This document shows positions 52,761-60,999 of a stretch of DNA of 64,000 nt, piece by piece; position 1 is the stretch's first letter; every line of letters starts with the position of its first letter. The position numbers and the translations under genes are program-made. The DNA lies in NCBI RefSeq assembly GCF_000192745.1, contig NC_015259.1, positions 4,231,001 through 4,295,000 of the forward strand. The letters are read 5' to 3'. The stretch comes from Polymorphum gilvum SL003B-26A1. GTDB lineage: Bacteria > Pseudomonadota > Alphaproteobacteria > Rhizobiales > Stappiaceae. A model generated the notes under the pieces. It had not been told where the DNA came from and did no database searches. It saw only the letters and a list, made by a program, of their open reading frames with translations.

Positions 52761-52837
52761 GACGGCTGAGTGTGGGGCAAGGGCCGGGCCCTGTGTAGCC
52801 GGACACTTGAATTTGTAGCTACTGAAAACCATTAGAG

Positions 52838-52875
52838 CGGCCTTCGAAGGGCTCCCAAGGACCCTTCGAAGGCCG
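52838..52875. repeat. 14-bp inverted repeat with TTCGAA cores
   Basis: CGGCCTTCGAAGGG, 10-nt spacer CTCCCAAGGA, CCCTTCGAAGGCCG; perfect pairing. It lies between the RES gene and the convergent unknown membrane protein, near the left end of the prophage tail genes. A strong hairpin that may end both transcripts. The rest of the 52605-52919 gap has no credible gene. Confidence 0.6.
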
Positions 52876-52919
52876 GAGCGTCAGATTGTCGAAGGCCAAG
52901 ATCCTGCGGCGTGCGCCAG

Positions 52920-53642
52920 TCAGAGCCGCCCCTCCAACACCCGGACATCAAGTACGCGATCGGTCGAGGGGTCGACGTCACATTCGTAGGTCATCCTCAT
53001 CCAGGCGCCGAAGCCGTTCTGGAACCTGACCTTATCGCCGATCATCGTCACCACCCCGCGATCCTTGTCTCGCCAACGATAGTGAGAGAACTTCGGTTCG
53101 AATATGCCATCAACCCACTCGGCATCGTACTTGGCGAGCCGTTCGATGCTGTCGGGACAATATACACTGGCGACAACAGAAGCCTTTTCTCCCCAACAAG
53201 TGAGATCGTTGCGGCAGGCTACCTCTTTCGCGCGCTCTTCCTCGGCTTTCCGGGTCTGTGCCTCGCTCTCCTCGTTGGCCTTGATGGTCGCTGCCTCGCG
53301 TTTCTCGCTGGCTTCGCGCTGCGCTCGCTCATCAGCTGCCTGGGCGGCTTCTCGGGCCATCTCCGCCTTCTTTTCCTCACGGACGAGTGCCCACTCCGAC
53401 GGATCGGCTATCCCCGCCCTTTCGGCGTATCTCCTGTCGCTGGAGTCCGTGAAACCCGCCTGACGCGCTTCTCGGTCCTGAGCGGACACCAGCCCCATGA
53501 CCGATCCCACAAGCGCCAGAACCGAATAGCCGAGCCGGCGGAATGCCCTGCGCCTTTGGCCGCGCGCAAAAACAATCAACAGAGCGTTCCAGGCGCCAAA
53601 AATCATTGCAGCGAGGGTGAAAAAGCCAAGGATCATCGACAT
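52920..53642 (-). CDS. Hypothetical membrane/coiled-coil protein
   Basis: 240 residues from ATG 53642 with GAGG upstream. Two hydrophobic helices (about 2-26 and 37-57), then a Glu/Ala/Lys/Arg coiled coil (about 85-145) and a C-terminal domain of about 95 residues with CRNDLTCWGE, VYCPDSIERLAKYDAEWVD and MTYECDVDP. The C-terminal domain has four Cys that could pair if exported, but the topology leaves it cytoplasmic or periplasmic depending on helix count. I do not recognise a family. It follows phage gene D on the same strand with 63 bp between, so it may be a prophage cargo gene. Confidence 0.6.
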   Translation of the reverse strand: MSMILGFFTLAAMIFGAWNALLIVFARGQRRRAFRRLGYSVLALVGSVMGLVSAQDREARQAGFTDSSDRRYAERAGIADPSEWALVREEKKAEMAREAAQAADERAQREASEKREAATIKANEESEAQTRKAEEERAKEVACRNDLTCWGEKASVVASVYCPDSIERLAKYDAEWVDGIFEPKFSHYRWRDKDRGVVTMIGDKVRFQNGFGAWMRMTYECDVDPSTDRVLDVRVLEGRL

Positions 53643-53705
53643 GAGAGGCCTCACTGAAAAGTCTGAGAATACCTTGTTAGACGCGCAGTGATGCGGATTG
53701 CAACC

Positions 53706-54710
53706 CTACTTCCTTCCTTCCTTCCTCCCTCCCTCCGGGGCCTCGAGTTCGATCGTCGTCGTGTAGCTGCCGTCGAACCGATGCTCGACGCTGGCGGCGC
53801 GCCAGCGGCCGTTGATCTCGGCCCGGAACCCGGTCAACACCACATCCATCTCGGCGCGCACCTCCGGAAGACCGGCAAGCGTGATCGACCCAGAGCCGGT
53901 CGCTCTTGACAGTCGCCCGGCCTCGGCCGAGGCGGCCTTCTTCGCTTCGTCCTTCGACGAGAGGACATGACGAAGCCGACGGCCAGGCCCCTGCTGGCCG
54001 GTCTCGGCTTCCTCGATCTCGATCTTGCCAGTCTTGCGGTCGAACCATTTGGCCTCGGCGCCGCCGTAGCGAGGGCGCGGATCGCCCTCGACACGCCAGT
54101 CGCTGACCTGCGACCGCTCGATCGTCAGCGCAGGCACCACCTTGCCGGTTGCCGATCCGGAGCCTCGCTTGACCAGGACAAGCTTCCCGCCCTTGACCGA
54201 GAAAAGTCCGCCGACCCGATCGGCGATGCGGGTGGCGAAGTCCAGCGTCGACTGATCGATACGGGCGATATAGGGCAGCGGCTCGGCCGCCAACTCGGGA
54301 CTGACGGCCGCCTCCAGACCGTGGCGATCGGCGAGCTGGCGCATCACGCCGCCGACCGTCTCGTTGTCGAAGTGCTCGGACCGCGGTTCCTTCAGGTCGG
54401 ACCGCATGTCGGCCGACCGGCCGGAGACGGTCATGGTCTCGCCGTGGGGGCCGCCTTCGAAGGACACGCTTTCGACCGTGTACAGCCCCATCATCCATGT
54501 CCCGACATCTCGGTACCCGAACCGCACGAGCAGCCGAGCCCCCTCGCGAGGAGCCGCAAGCGTGTTGCCCGCGTCATCCAGCACGAGCTCGCAGGTATCG
54601 GCATCCTGCCCGGTGGCATCATGAAGCGTCGCGGAGACAAGGCGCGAGTAGAAGACGCCCGCCACCGGCTGACCATCGACCGCGACTTCGATAAAGGGGC
54701 GGTCCCGCAT
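53706..54710 (-). CDS. D: Phage late control protein D (tail hub)
   Basis: 334 residues from ATG 54710, overlapping the tail X stop by 1 nt. GpD/gp27-like hub: N-terminal barrel (MRDRPFIEVAVDGQPVAGVF), central domain, C-terminal beta part. It forms the central hub under the tail tube. The last codons lie in a CTTC-type microsatellite, giving a basic EGRKEGRK end. Confidence 0.88.
   Translation of the reverse strand: MRDRPFIEVAVDGQPVAGVFYSRLVSATLHDATGQDADTCELVLDDAGNTLAAPREGARLLVRFGYRDVGTWMMGLYTVESVSFEGGPHGETMTVSGRSADMRSDLKEPRSEHFDNETVGGVMRQLADRHGLEAAVSPELAAEPLPYIARIDQSTLDFATRIADRVGGLFSVKGGKLVLVKRGSGSATGKVVPALTIERSQVSDWRVEGDPRPRYGGAEAKWFDRKTGKIEIEEAETGQQGPGRRLRHVLSSKDEAKKAASAEAGRLSRATGSGSITLAGLPEVRAEMDVVLTGFRAEINGRWRAASVEHRFDGSYTTTIELEAPEGGRKEGRK
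53709..53735 (-). repeat. Tetranucleotide microsatellite at the 3' end of gene D
   Basis: CTTCC-type units repeat about five times then grade into CCCTCCCTCC. It encodes the basic C-terminus of the tail hub, so slippage would change the last residues or the stop frame. Confidence 0.7.
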
Positions 54711-54970
54711 CAATCCCAAAGCCTCACCTGTTCGACCCGGTTCGAGAGGCGCCATTCGGGCAGCCGGATCTCGGTTCCAAGCGGAAGCACCAGGCCGGCC
54801 GCCGCGATGCCGCGATTGGCCTCGATCGCGGCTTCCACATAGCCCTTGAGCCGTGCCGCCTTGCGCGCGTCAGACAGGATCTGGTGCGCATACTCGAAGC
54901 ACAGTTGCTCAAGGCTCGCGTCCTCGCGGGTCGCGCGGATGGTCGCGGCCGGAATGACGATCTCGCTCAT
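54710..54970 (-). CDS. X: Phage tail protein X
   Basis: 86 residues with a LysM-like layout (YEAAIEANRGIAAAGLVLPLGTEIRLPE) typical of P2 gpX. Supports the tail hub/tube. Overlaps gene U by 4 nt and gene D by 1 nt. Confidence 0.85.
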   Translation of the reverse strand: MSEIVIPAATIRATREDASLEQLCFEYAHQILSDARKAARLKGYVEAAIEANRGIAAAGLVLPLGTEIRLPEWRLSNRVEQVRLWD

Positions 54971-55398
54971 CGGAAGATCCCCAGGCTGCCGCCGGAGCTG
55001 TCGCCGTGCGGCGCCACCTCAATGGTGTATTCGAGCTTTCGCCCCTGACCGTTGGCGGAAATGATCGACTGCGTGTCGGAGATCGACAGGATGACCACCT
55101 TGCCGAACACGCGCCCGGCAGTCCCGGCTGCCGCCCAGCCCACCATCATTACCGGCAGCGCGGCCACCTGCGTGGCGCGGAGCGCCTCGAACTCGCCCCG
55201 CCCGCCGAACTCCTCGGGAAACAGCAGGCCGGAGATGGTCACGGGGTTCTCGCCGTAGCCGACGAACTGTCGGCCTGGCGCGTTGCCGAAGCGGGGCACG
55301 GAAGGCCAGAGCGCCTCCGTCTGGCGATCGAGCGCCTGGAAGTTGAGCGGGGCGAGTTCGAAGATGTGCGCTCCCAGCGCGAGCAGCGGCACGGCCAT
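54967..55398 (-). CDS. U: Phage tail protein U
   Basis: 143 residues of the P2 gpU type (start AVPLLALGAHIFELAPLNFQ, PRFGNAPGRQFVGYG). Tail terminator/baseplate-near protein. Its ATG directly follows the tape-measure stop (TAG then ATG). Confidence 0.88.
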   Translation of the reverse strand: MAVPLLALGAHIFELAPLNFQALDRQTEALWPSVPRFGNAPGRQFVGYGENPVTISGLLFPEEFGGRGEFEALRATQVAALPVMMVGWAAAGTAGRVFGKVVILSISDTQSIISANGQGRKLEYTIEVAPHGDSSGGSLGIFR

Positions 55399-57882
55399 CT
55401 ATTCCGTCCCCCCGTGCATCGCGCCCGTCTTGGCCCGGCGCACCGCATCGGTGATGCCGCGATTGGCGGCGGCGGCAGCCGCCACCGGGTCGGAAACCCC
55501 CGTGATGGATTGCGAGACGTGGACGGTCACTTGCGGCGGCCGGCGGTCGACCACCTCCGCCTTGATCTCCTGCTCGACCTTCGCGCCGGTGAGCTTGCGG
55601 TCATTCGCATAGCTCTCCAACGGCTGAATGGGATCCTGTGCGGAAGACGGGAACGGCGACTTGCTTGGCGCATCGGTGAACCCGTTATTCCTGCCGATCT
55701 CGGGTAGATTGCCCGGCAGCTCAGCGCCGCCGCCCCCAAACGTGAAGCCGAAGCTCAGCAGTCCCTTGAGCGCCGCGACCTTGGCCTCGAACCACTCCGT
55801 CAGCGTGCCCCAGGCGCTGTCGAGGCCGTCGATGATGGCGTCGACGATTGCCGTGCCAAACCCCGTGAAGGCGCGCAGCGTGTCGCGGATGGCATGGCCG
55901 ATGCGCTCGCCGATGCGCCGCGCGGCAGCGGCGATCTCTTCGGCCTCCGCCTCGCTGAGCGTCTCGGCCGTGAAGACGCTGGCGAGGAAATCCGTGACCA
56001 CGTCCTTGGCTTGCCCGAGCCCGTTCCTGAGCCCGGCGAGGGCTCCAGAGACGTCGACCATGCGAGCAAGGGTGTCCCTCACGGCGTCGACATTCACGCC
56101 CAGGCGTGTGGCGATCTCGCCCGCCCTTGCCGCGACATTGTCGACGAGGTCCGACCATGCCTGTTTGACGAAGTCCAGTTCGGGCGCGAAAGCCGCCGTC
56201 AATCCCTCGAAGACGCCGCCGACGGCCGCCTTCAGCCGGTCCCAGTATTTCCACACGGCAAAGGCTGCGGCGGCGATCGCCGCCAGGACCGCCGTCACCG
56301 GCCACCCCGCCGCCGCGATCGCCGACAGCGCGGCAGTCGCCGCTGTCTTCAGGCCGGCGAATGCGGTGGCGATCACCCCTCCCTTCATGAAGGTCGAGAG
56401 CTTCGCCAAACCGGCCAGCGCGGACTTGATCCGTCTCGGGCCAAAGGACGCAAGAAACAGCGCGGCCGATGTCGCCGCGCGGCCAAGACCGGCCCCCGCG
56501 CCGGCGAGCGCCCTGACGGCGCGCGCCACGATCGAGACGTTCCGGCCGGCGGCGTCGAACAACAGGAAGCTCTTGGCCAGACCGATCAGCGGCAGCCGGG
56601 CCGCGGCGACCGCATAGGACACGAGGCGCATCGCGACATTCATGGCAAGGAGCGCGGCCACTCCCTGGACGATCGAGCTCGTGAGCTCCGGATTGGCCTG
56701 CATCCAGTCGGCGATGGCCACCACAAGCGGCCGGATCGTCGCGATCACCGATTTCAGGGGCTTGATCAAATGGGTTCCGACGGCGATGGCCAGGCCCTGC
56801 AGCTGGTTGCGCATCACCCGCAGTTGATTTTTGAAGGGGTCCGCCAGCTTCTCGAACGCCTCGTCGACGGCGTTGGCGCCATCGCGCATGTCGGTGAGGG
56901 TCTCCTGGAAAACCGACGCCTGTTCGCCCGTCAGGCCGAGCACGGCGTTGAGCGCCTCGACCGATCCTAGAACCTTCAAGATGGCGGCGTCGTTCCCGCC
57001 GAGCGCCTGGCGGATCCGGTCGAAGGCCGGCACCATCCCGCCGGATTTTTCGACCAGGTCCCGGAAGTTGTCGGCACCGAGCTTTTTGAAGAGCTTTCTG
57101 GAGTCCTTGGTCTCTCGTGTCAGGCCCGAGATTGCCGCGCGGATCTGCGTATGCGCCTGCGCCGCGGGCATGCCCGTCGTGGTCATGGCCGCGATCGAGG
57201 CCAGATACTCGTCGATCTCGACGCCGGCGTTGGCGACGGTGCCCGCGACGGCACCGAAACCCTGGGAGAGCTCGGAGATCGTCGTCTTGCCGTTTTTCAC
57301 CGCCTTGAAGATCGTGTCGTAGATCCGCGCCTGTTTCTCGCCCTTCAGATCGAAAGCGTTGATCGAGGACGTGACGAGGTCGGCCGCCTCCTTCGTCGTA
57401 CCCTTGCCGGCGACCCCCAGACGCGCCGATCCCTCCAGCACGGACATCGCGTCAGCTGCCTCGATGCCGGCCGACCGCACGTCGTAGAGCGCGGCCGTCA
57501 GGTCGTCCAGCGTGACCGGCGTCCGGTCGGCGATCTGCAGGACCCGGCTGCCCATCTCCTCCAGGCTCTCGGCGGCCGTGTCGATGAGCGTCGCCACGTC
57601 CGCCATGCCTGCTTCGAAATTGCCGGCCGTCCAGACGGGGGCGGCGAGAGCGATCGCGCTGCCCATCGCGCCGCGCAGCCGGCCGCGCGCCTCGTTGAGC
57701 TTGCGCTCCGCGTCGCGCGTCGCCCGTTCGATGTTCTCGACGGAGAACCCCTGCCGGATCGCGCCGGCCAATCCCTCGCGCAGATCCTTCGCGCCGGACC
57801 GAATGCCGGCGAGATCCCGGCGCACCTTGTCGCCGCCCTTGGTCAGGAATTCGATCAGCAGGGAGACATTCATGTCAGCCAT
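55399..57882 (-). CDS. T: Phage tail tape measure protein T
   Basis: 827 residues. N-terminal coiled coil, TP901-type tape-measure core (VATLIDTAAESLEEMGSRVL, TTTGMPAAQAHTQIRAAISG) and several hydrophobic Ala/Val helices between about 420 and 560 that contact the membrane during DNA entry. Length sets the tail length. Confidence 0.92.
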   Translation of the reverse strand: MADMNVSLLIEFLTKGGDKVRRDLAGIRSGAKDLREGLAGAIRQGFSVENIERATRDAERKLNEARGRLRGAMGSAIALAAPVWTAGNFEAGMADVATLIDTAAESLEEMGSRVLQIADRTPVTLDDLTAALYDVRSAGIEAADAMSVLEGSARLGVAGKGTTKEAADLVTSSINAFDLKGEKQARIYDTIFKAVKNGKTTISELSQGFGAVAGTVANAGVEIDEYLASIAAMTTTGMPAAQAHTQIRAAISGLTRETKDSRKLFKKLGADNFRDLVEKSGGMVPAFDRIRQALGGNDAAILKVLGSVEALNAVLGLTGEQASVFQETLTDMRDGANAVDEAFEKLADPFKNQLRVMRNQLQGLAIAVGTHLIKPLKSVIATIRPLVVAIADWMQANPELTSSIVQGVAALLAMNVAMRLVSYAVAAARLPLIGLAKSFLLFDAAGRNVSIVARAVRALAGAGAGLGRAATSAALFLASFGPRRIKSALAGLAKLSTFMKGGVIATAFAGLKTAATAALSAIAAAGWPVTAVLAAIAAAAFAVWKYWDRLKAAVGGVFEGLTAAFAPELDFVKQAWSDLVDNVAARAGEIATRLGVNVDAVRDTLARMVDVSGALAGLRNGLGQAKDVVTDFLASVFTAETLSEAEAEEIAAAARRIGERIGHAIRDTLRAFTGFGTAIVDAIIDGLDSAWGTLTEWFEAKVAALKGLLSFGFTFGGGGAELPGNLPEIGRNNGFTDAPSKSPFPSSAQDPIQPLESYANDRKLTGAKVEQEIKAEVVDRRPPQVTVHVSQSITGVSDPVAAAAAANRGITDAVRRAKTGAMHGGTE

Positions 57883-57894
57883 GGTCTGTCTCTC

Positions 57895-58053
57895 TTACGG
57901 GAGTTGTCCCAGCACCTTCAGCACCCGCGGCAGATCGCGTCGATAAGCGAGGAACTCCCGCCAGTCGAGCGCCTCCAGTTCGGACGGCGGCCAATGGTAG
58001 ACGGCCGCGACGTCGCTCATGAATTCGTGGACACGAGGCCACTCAGGTCCGGA
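57895..58053 (-). CDS. E': Tail chaperone E' extension (made by -1 frameshift)
   Basis: 52 codons read in the -1 frame relative to E, beginning SGPEWPRVHEFMSDVAAVYH and ending VLKVLGQLP. The frame stays open upstream of the E stop through the T7 slippery site, and the internal ATG at 58020 has no good SD, so a fused E+E' product of about 191 residues is the expected form, as in P2. GpE' family signature WPPSELEALDWREFLAYR is clear. Confidence 0.85.
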   Translation of the reverse strand, partial: SGPEWPRVHEFMSDVAAVYHWPPSELEALDWREFLAYRRDLPRVLKVLGQLP

Positions 58054-58469
58054 AAAAAACGGAACATTGCCCGGCCGACCGAGATCAGGTCGGCCGGGTC
58101 GAGATCGTCGATCGCCTCCGGCGACACACCGCACAGATCGGCGAGGATCCCGGTCAGGCCGTCGAGCCGAGCCGGATCGGTCAGCAGCGCCAGCGCCTCG
58201 GCGATGGTGTCGCGGCAGCCGATCGCCGCGCTGTCCGGAGCTTTGCCGCCTGACGCTCCACTGCCTGCGGCATCGTCCGACATCGCCATCAGGTTGCGCA
58301 CGAAATCAGGCCCGAGGAGTGCCACCACCTGCTTGACGTGGCGGACGCGCGGGCGGCGCATGGCGAGCGACATGTGCCGGCGGGCGCCGGCGCCGAAGCC
58401 TTCCTCTGCCGGCACGGTGAGCTGGATGGTGAAGGTCAGCGCGGCGGCGGTCTTCGCGGGGTCGGTCAT
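58017..58469 (-). CDS. E: Phage tail assembly chaperone E
   Basis: 150 residues, gpE/gp41-type tail assembly protein (LRRPRVRHVKQVVALLG-like block, ISVGRAMFRFF end). Binds the tape measure during tail assembly. A run of seven T in frame (codons TTT TTT after CGT) near its end allows a -1 shift into E'. Confidence 0.85.
   Translation of the reverse strand: MTDPAKTAAALTFTIQLTVPAEEGFGAGARRHMSLAMRRPRVRHVKQVVALLGPDFVRNLMAMSDDAAGSGASGGKAPDSAAIGCRDTIAEALALLTDPARLDGLTGILADLCGVSPEAIDDLDPADLISVGRAMFRFFPDLSGLVSTNS
58053..58059 (-). promoter_or_regulatory. Programmed -1 frameshift site T-TTT-TTT
   Basis: Seven consecutive T on the minus strand, in E frame read as ..CGT TTT TTT CCG. This is the X-XXY-YYZ heptamer. 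E codons start at 58061, 58058, 58055; slipping back one base yields the E' frame, which is open on to its stop at 57895. Confidence 0.85.
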
Positions 58470-58494
58470 GGGAGATCCCTCTCAAATGGAAAGA

Positions 58495-59013
58495 TTAGCC
58501 GAACAGGACACGGCGCCGGCCCTCATTGACCGCCACGCCGTTGCGCACCGCCCAGCCGCCCTGAGCGAAGTTGAAGCGGTGAAGGACCTTGCCGTCGGCC
58601 ATGTAGGAATACTGGGTGATCGATCCGATCTTGTGATCGTAGCCGCTTGCCTTGCCGCCGCTCATCTCTTCCTCGGCGACGGAGACCAGCCGGCCGGTGA
58701 TGTCGATCGCATGCTCGTGCTCGGCGCCGTCCAGGTCGTCGACGATGAACTTCTTGCCGGTGAAGGTGTGGCGGATGCCGGGCGCGCCGCCGAAGAGACC
58801 GGCCACGGCCGGCATGTGCCCCTTGAGCTTGAACGGCGCTTCGAGCGGCTTCACGCCGAGGCCGGCGACCTGGATCTGCAGGTCGCTGCCGCCGGGCTGG
58901 AAGTCTTCCGTGATCTCCTCGAGCCCCGGAAGCTGCATGCTCTCGATCTGGAGGGCGAGGTTCATGTCGTCGTTCACGATCAGCGTGAAGCCGCGCAGGA
59001 TGGGAAGGGACAT
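58495..59013 (-). CDS. FII: Phage major tail tube protein FII
   Basis: 172 residues with AAAGGAG upstream. P2 FII pattern: ILRGFTLIVNDDMNLALQIE, LPGLEEITEDFQPGGSD, and FAQGGWAVRNGVAVNEGRR near the end. Forms the rigid inner tube. Follows sheath FI by 38 bp. Confidence 0.93.
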   Translation of the reverse strand: MSLPILRGFTLIVNDDMNLALQIESMQLPGLEEITEDFQPGGSDLQIQVAGLGVKPLEAPFKLKGHMPAVAGLFGGAPGIRHTFTGKKFIVDDLDGAEHEHAIDITGRLVSVAEEEMSGGKASGYDHKIGSITQYSYMADGKVLHRFNFAQGGWAVRNGVAVNEGRRRVLFG

Positions 59014-59051
59014 GGAAAGCTCCTTTCGAAGGGTCGGGGAACGGGACGGGC

Positions 59052-60314
59052 TTACGCCGCGTCGCCGACGCGCTCGAAGCTGACGGAGATACGGCGATTG
59101 ATCTCGTCGGCGAGCAGGTCGAAATAGACCTCGTTGCGGCGCGAGCCGAAGGTGAGGTCCTCCAGGGGCGGCGCTTCCTCGGCATCGAATTCGATCCGCA
59201 GCTTGCCGGATCGAAGCGACGCGTTGGTGTTGACGTCCCGGTCCCAGTAGACGTCGCCGCCGAGGATCGCGCCGACCGCCTTCAACTCGTCCAGGAACTG
59301 CTGCAGCGACCGCATGATCGTGATGACGAGCTGCGGCGAAAGGTTCTGGTCGTTGGCCCAGCGGAACGAGCGGGAAATCGTCTTCTCGATCAGGGCACGG
59401 GTGCGCACGACGTTGACGAACTGCCAGAGCGGGTCGGTCGACGTCGTGCGGTTGCCCCAGAGGATGCGACCGTTGGCGGCGAAGGTGCCGCCGGCGCCCT
59501 GGACGAGGCGGGCGGGAATGAAGGTCGCGATGCCAGCCTCGTTGAGGAGATTCGCCTCGTGATCCACTTCCCCTTCGTAGAAGGAGACCGGTCGTGCGAT
59601 CCCGAGGATGCCGCCGCAGTCCTGATTGGACGGGGACCAGTAGGGTCCGCCCTTCTCCTTGTCCCGCTTGATGAAAAGCCCCGCGGCGTAGGCGGCCGCC
59701 GGCTTGACGACGGGTCCGCCCTCGGACGCCACGCGGACCATCGGGTCGACCAGATAGGTGAAGCGGTCGGAGAAATCGGCGCGATAGGCGAGGCTGTCTT
59801 CCCGGGTCGGACCGCCGGTGTCGAAGACCGCGATCGCCTGCAGCTTCTTCGCCATCTGCTCGACCGCGTCGGCCACCGGGTTCTTGGCGCCGGCGATCCG
59901 GGTGGCGGCATAGCCGGGGGCGATCAGGAGATCGGGTTCGACGCCGACATGCCCGAGGGCGTAGGCGAAGGCGTGCGCACCGGTCTGCGCAGCGGCCGAT
60001 CCGACCATGCTTGCGCGCGTGGCCTCGGCGTCGACCCCTTCCGCCACGCGCACCATCACGATCGAGGCCTCGATCCCCTGCGCCTTGACGGCGTTGATGA
60101 CGTCAAGCGCCGTGCCGGTCGTGCCCAGCAGCGCGATCTTCTCGGCCTCGTGCGTGTAGAGGTGGACGGGCTCGTCAAGCGGGAAGGCGTCGTTGTCGGC
60201 ATCCGGGGCGGTGACGAGCGCGCCGAGGGTGGAAACGTCCGAAACGGCGATCGGTCGCGGCTCGTCGCCGAGCCGCAGGACACGGGTGCCGTGATTGAAG
60301 GGGGCGACGGGCAT
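59052..60314 (-). CDS. FI: Phage tail sheath protein FI
   Basis: 420 residues with GAGGA upstream. Sheath fold seen in VAPFNHGTRVLRLGD, GGPYWSPSNQDCGGILGIAR, FIPARLVQGAGGTFAANGRI and the C-terminal FRWANDQNLSPQLVITIMRS block. Contractile outer sheath, so the phage or tailocin is of the myovirus type. Confidence 0.95.
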   Translation of the reverse strand: MPVAPFNHGTRVLRLGDEPRPIAVSDVSTLGALVTAPDADNDAFPLDEPVHLYTHEAEKIALLGTTGTALDVINAVKAQGIEASIVMVRVAEGVDAEATRASMVGSAAAQTGAHAFAYALGHVGVEPDLLIAPGYAATRIAGAKNPVADAVEQMAKKLQAIAVFDTGGPTREDSLAYRADFSDRFTYLVDPMVRVASEGGPVVKPAAAYAAGLFIKRDKEKGGPYWSPSNQDCGGILGIARPVSFYEGEVDHEANLLNEAGIATFIPARLVQGAGGTFAANGRILWGNRTTSTDPLWQFVNVVRTRALIEKTISRSFRWANDQNLSPQLVITIMRSLQQFLDELKAVGAILGGDVYWDRDVNTNASLRSGKLRIEFDAEEAPPLEDLTFGSRRNEVYFDLLADEINRRISVSFERVGDAA

Positions 60315-60372
60315 GCGCTGATCCTCGTTGAAAGGTCCAGCACGACACTATGGGGGCGCGGCCTACGCCCGC

Positions 60373-60393
60373 GCCGCTGACACTGTCAGCGGC
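60373..60393. promoter_or_regulatory. Palindrome upstream of tail sheath gene
   Basis: GCCGCTGAC-ACT-GTCAGCGGC, perfect 9-bp arms, 59 nt before the FI start and inside the 175-bp gap after the 169-residue unknown. It may end the fiber transcript or be an Ogr/activator site of a late promoter; neither can be chosen by eye. Confidence 0.45.
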
Positions 60394-60489
60394 AGCGCGG
60401 GTCGGTTTGCGCCGAGGTTTGCCCAGGCGGAAACGGCAGGTCGGAGCAGTCCTCACGCTGCCATAAACCCGGGCTGGTGGCAACGCGGC

Positions 60490-60999
60490 CTAGAGATCCG
60501 CCGCAGCCAGCCAGAGCGCGTCGACCTGGACGGCCGGCAGGTCGAAGGCCGCGGCCATCTGGTCGATCAGCGGGTGGGTGCGCTCGTAGGCCGACGCATA
60601 CTCCCATTCGATCAGTGCCCTGGCCCGGTCGGTCTCGTCCTGGATCGCGCCGAGTTCGGCCTCGACCATGGCGGGCGTGATCCCGACGGCGAGCAGCATC
60701 AGCCGGCACTGGCGGGCAGTGATCACAGGCAGCGCCGGCGCGGGCTCCTGCCACTCTTGCGCGTCGAAATCCCATACGGCGCGCGCATCGGCCGGCGGGT
60801 GCGGCACCTCGATCCCGCCGGGAGGCGGCACGACTTCGGGCGTCACGGTCTGGACCAGCGGTGGCCGCGGCACCATCTCGCCCGTGTCGGGATCGGGGAT
60901 GGGCTCCTGCGGCGTGCGGATGTCATAGGCCGGCGCGGGGGCGAAACCGCCGAGATACAACCCTGCCGCGTCGGTGTAGTATTTCGTGCTCGCGGTCAT
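60490..60999 (-). CDS. Phage tail-fiber-associated hypothetical protein
   Basis: 169 residues from ATG 60999, which overlaps the fiber stop (ATGA). A Pro-rich N-terminal half (YLGGFAPAPAYDIRTPQEPI, VVPPPGGIEVPHPP) is followed by a helical half with AVGITPAMVEAELGAIQDET and EYASAYERTHPLIDQM. Such proteins after fiber genes are often fiber assembly or cap proteins; no firm family is seen. Confidence 0.7.
   Translation of the reverse strand: MTASTKYYTDAAGLYLGGFAPAPAYDIRTPQEPIPDPDTGEMVPRPPLVQTVTPEVVPPPGGIEVPHPPADARAVWDFDAQEWQEPAPALPVITARQCRLMLLAVGITPAMVEAELGAIQDETDRARALIEWEYASAYERTHPLIDQMAAAFDLPAVQVDALWLAAADL

Noticed and set aside
53677-54498. 273-codon frame overlapping gene D on the same strand
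   Set aside because: Shadow of gene D in another frame; Arg/Gly-biased and with no domain.
57895-58020. GpE' as an independent 41-residue gene from ATG 58020
   Set aside because: Poor SD, and the -1 slippery heptamer explains it better as an extension of E.
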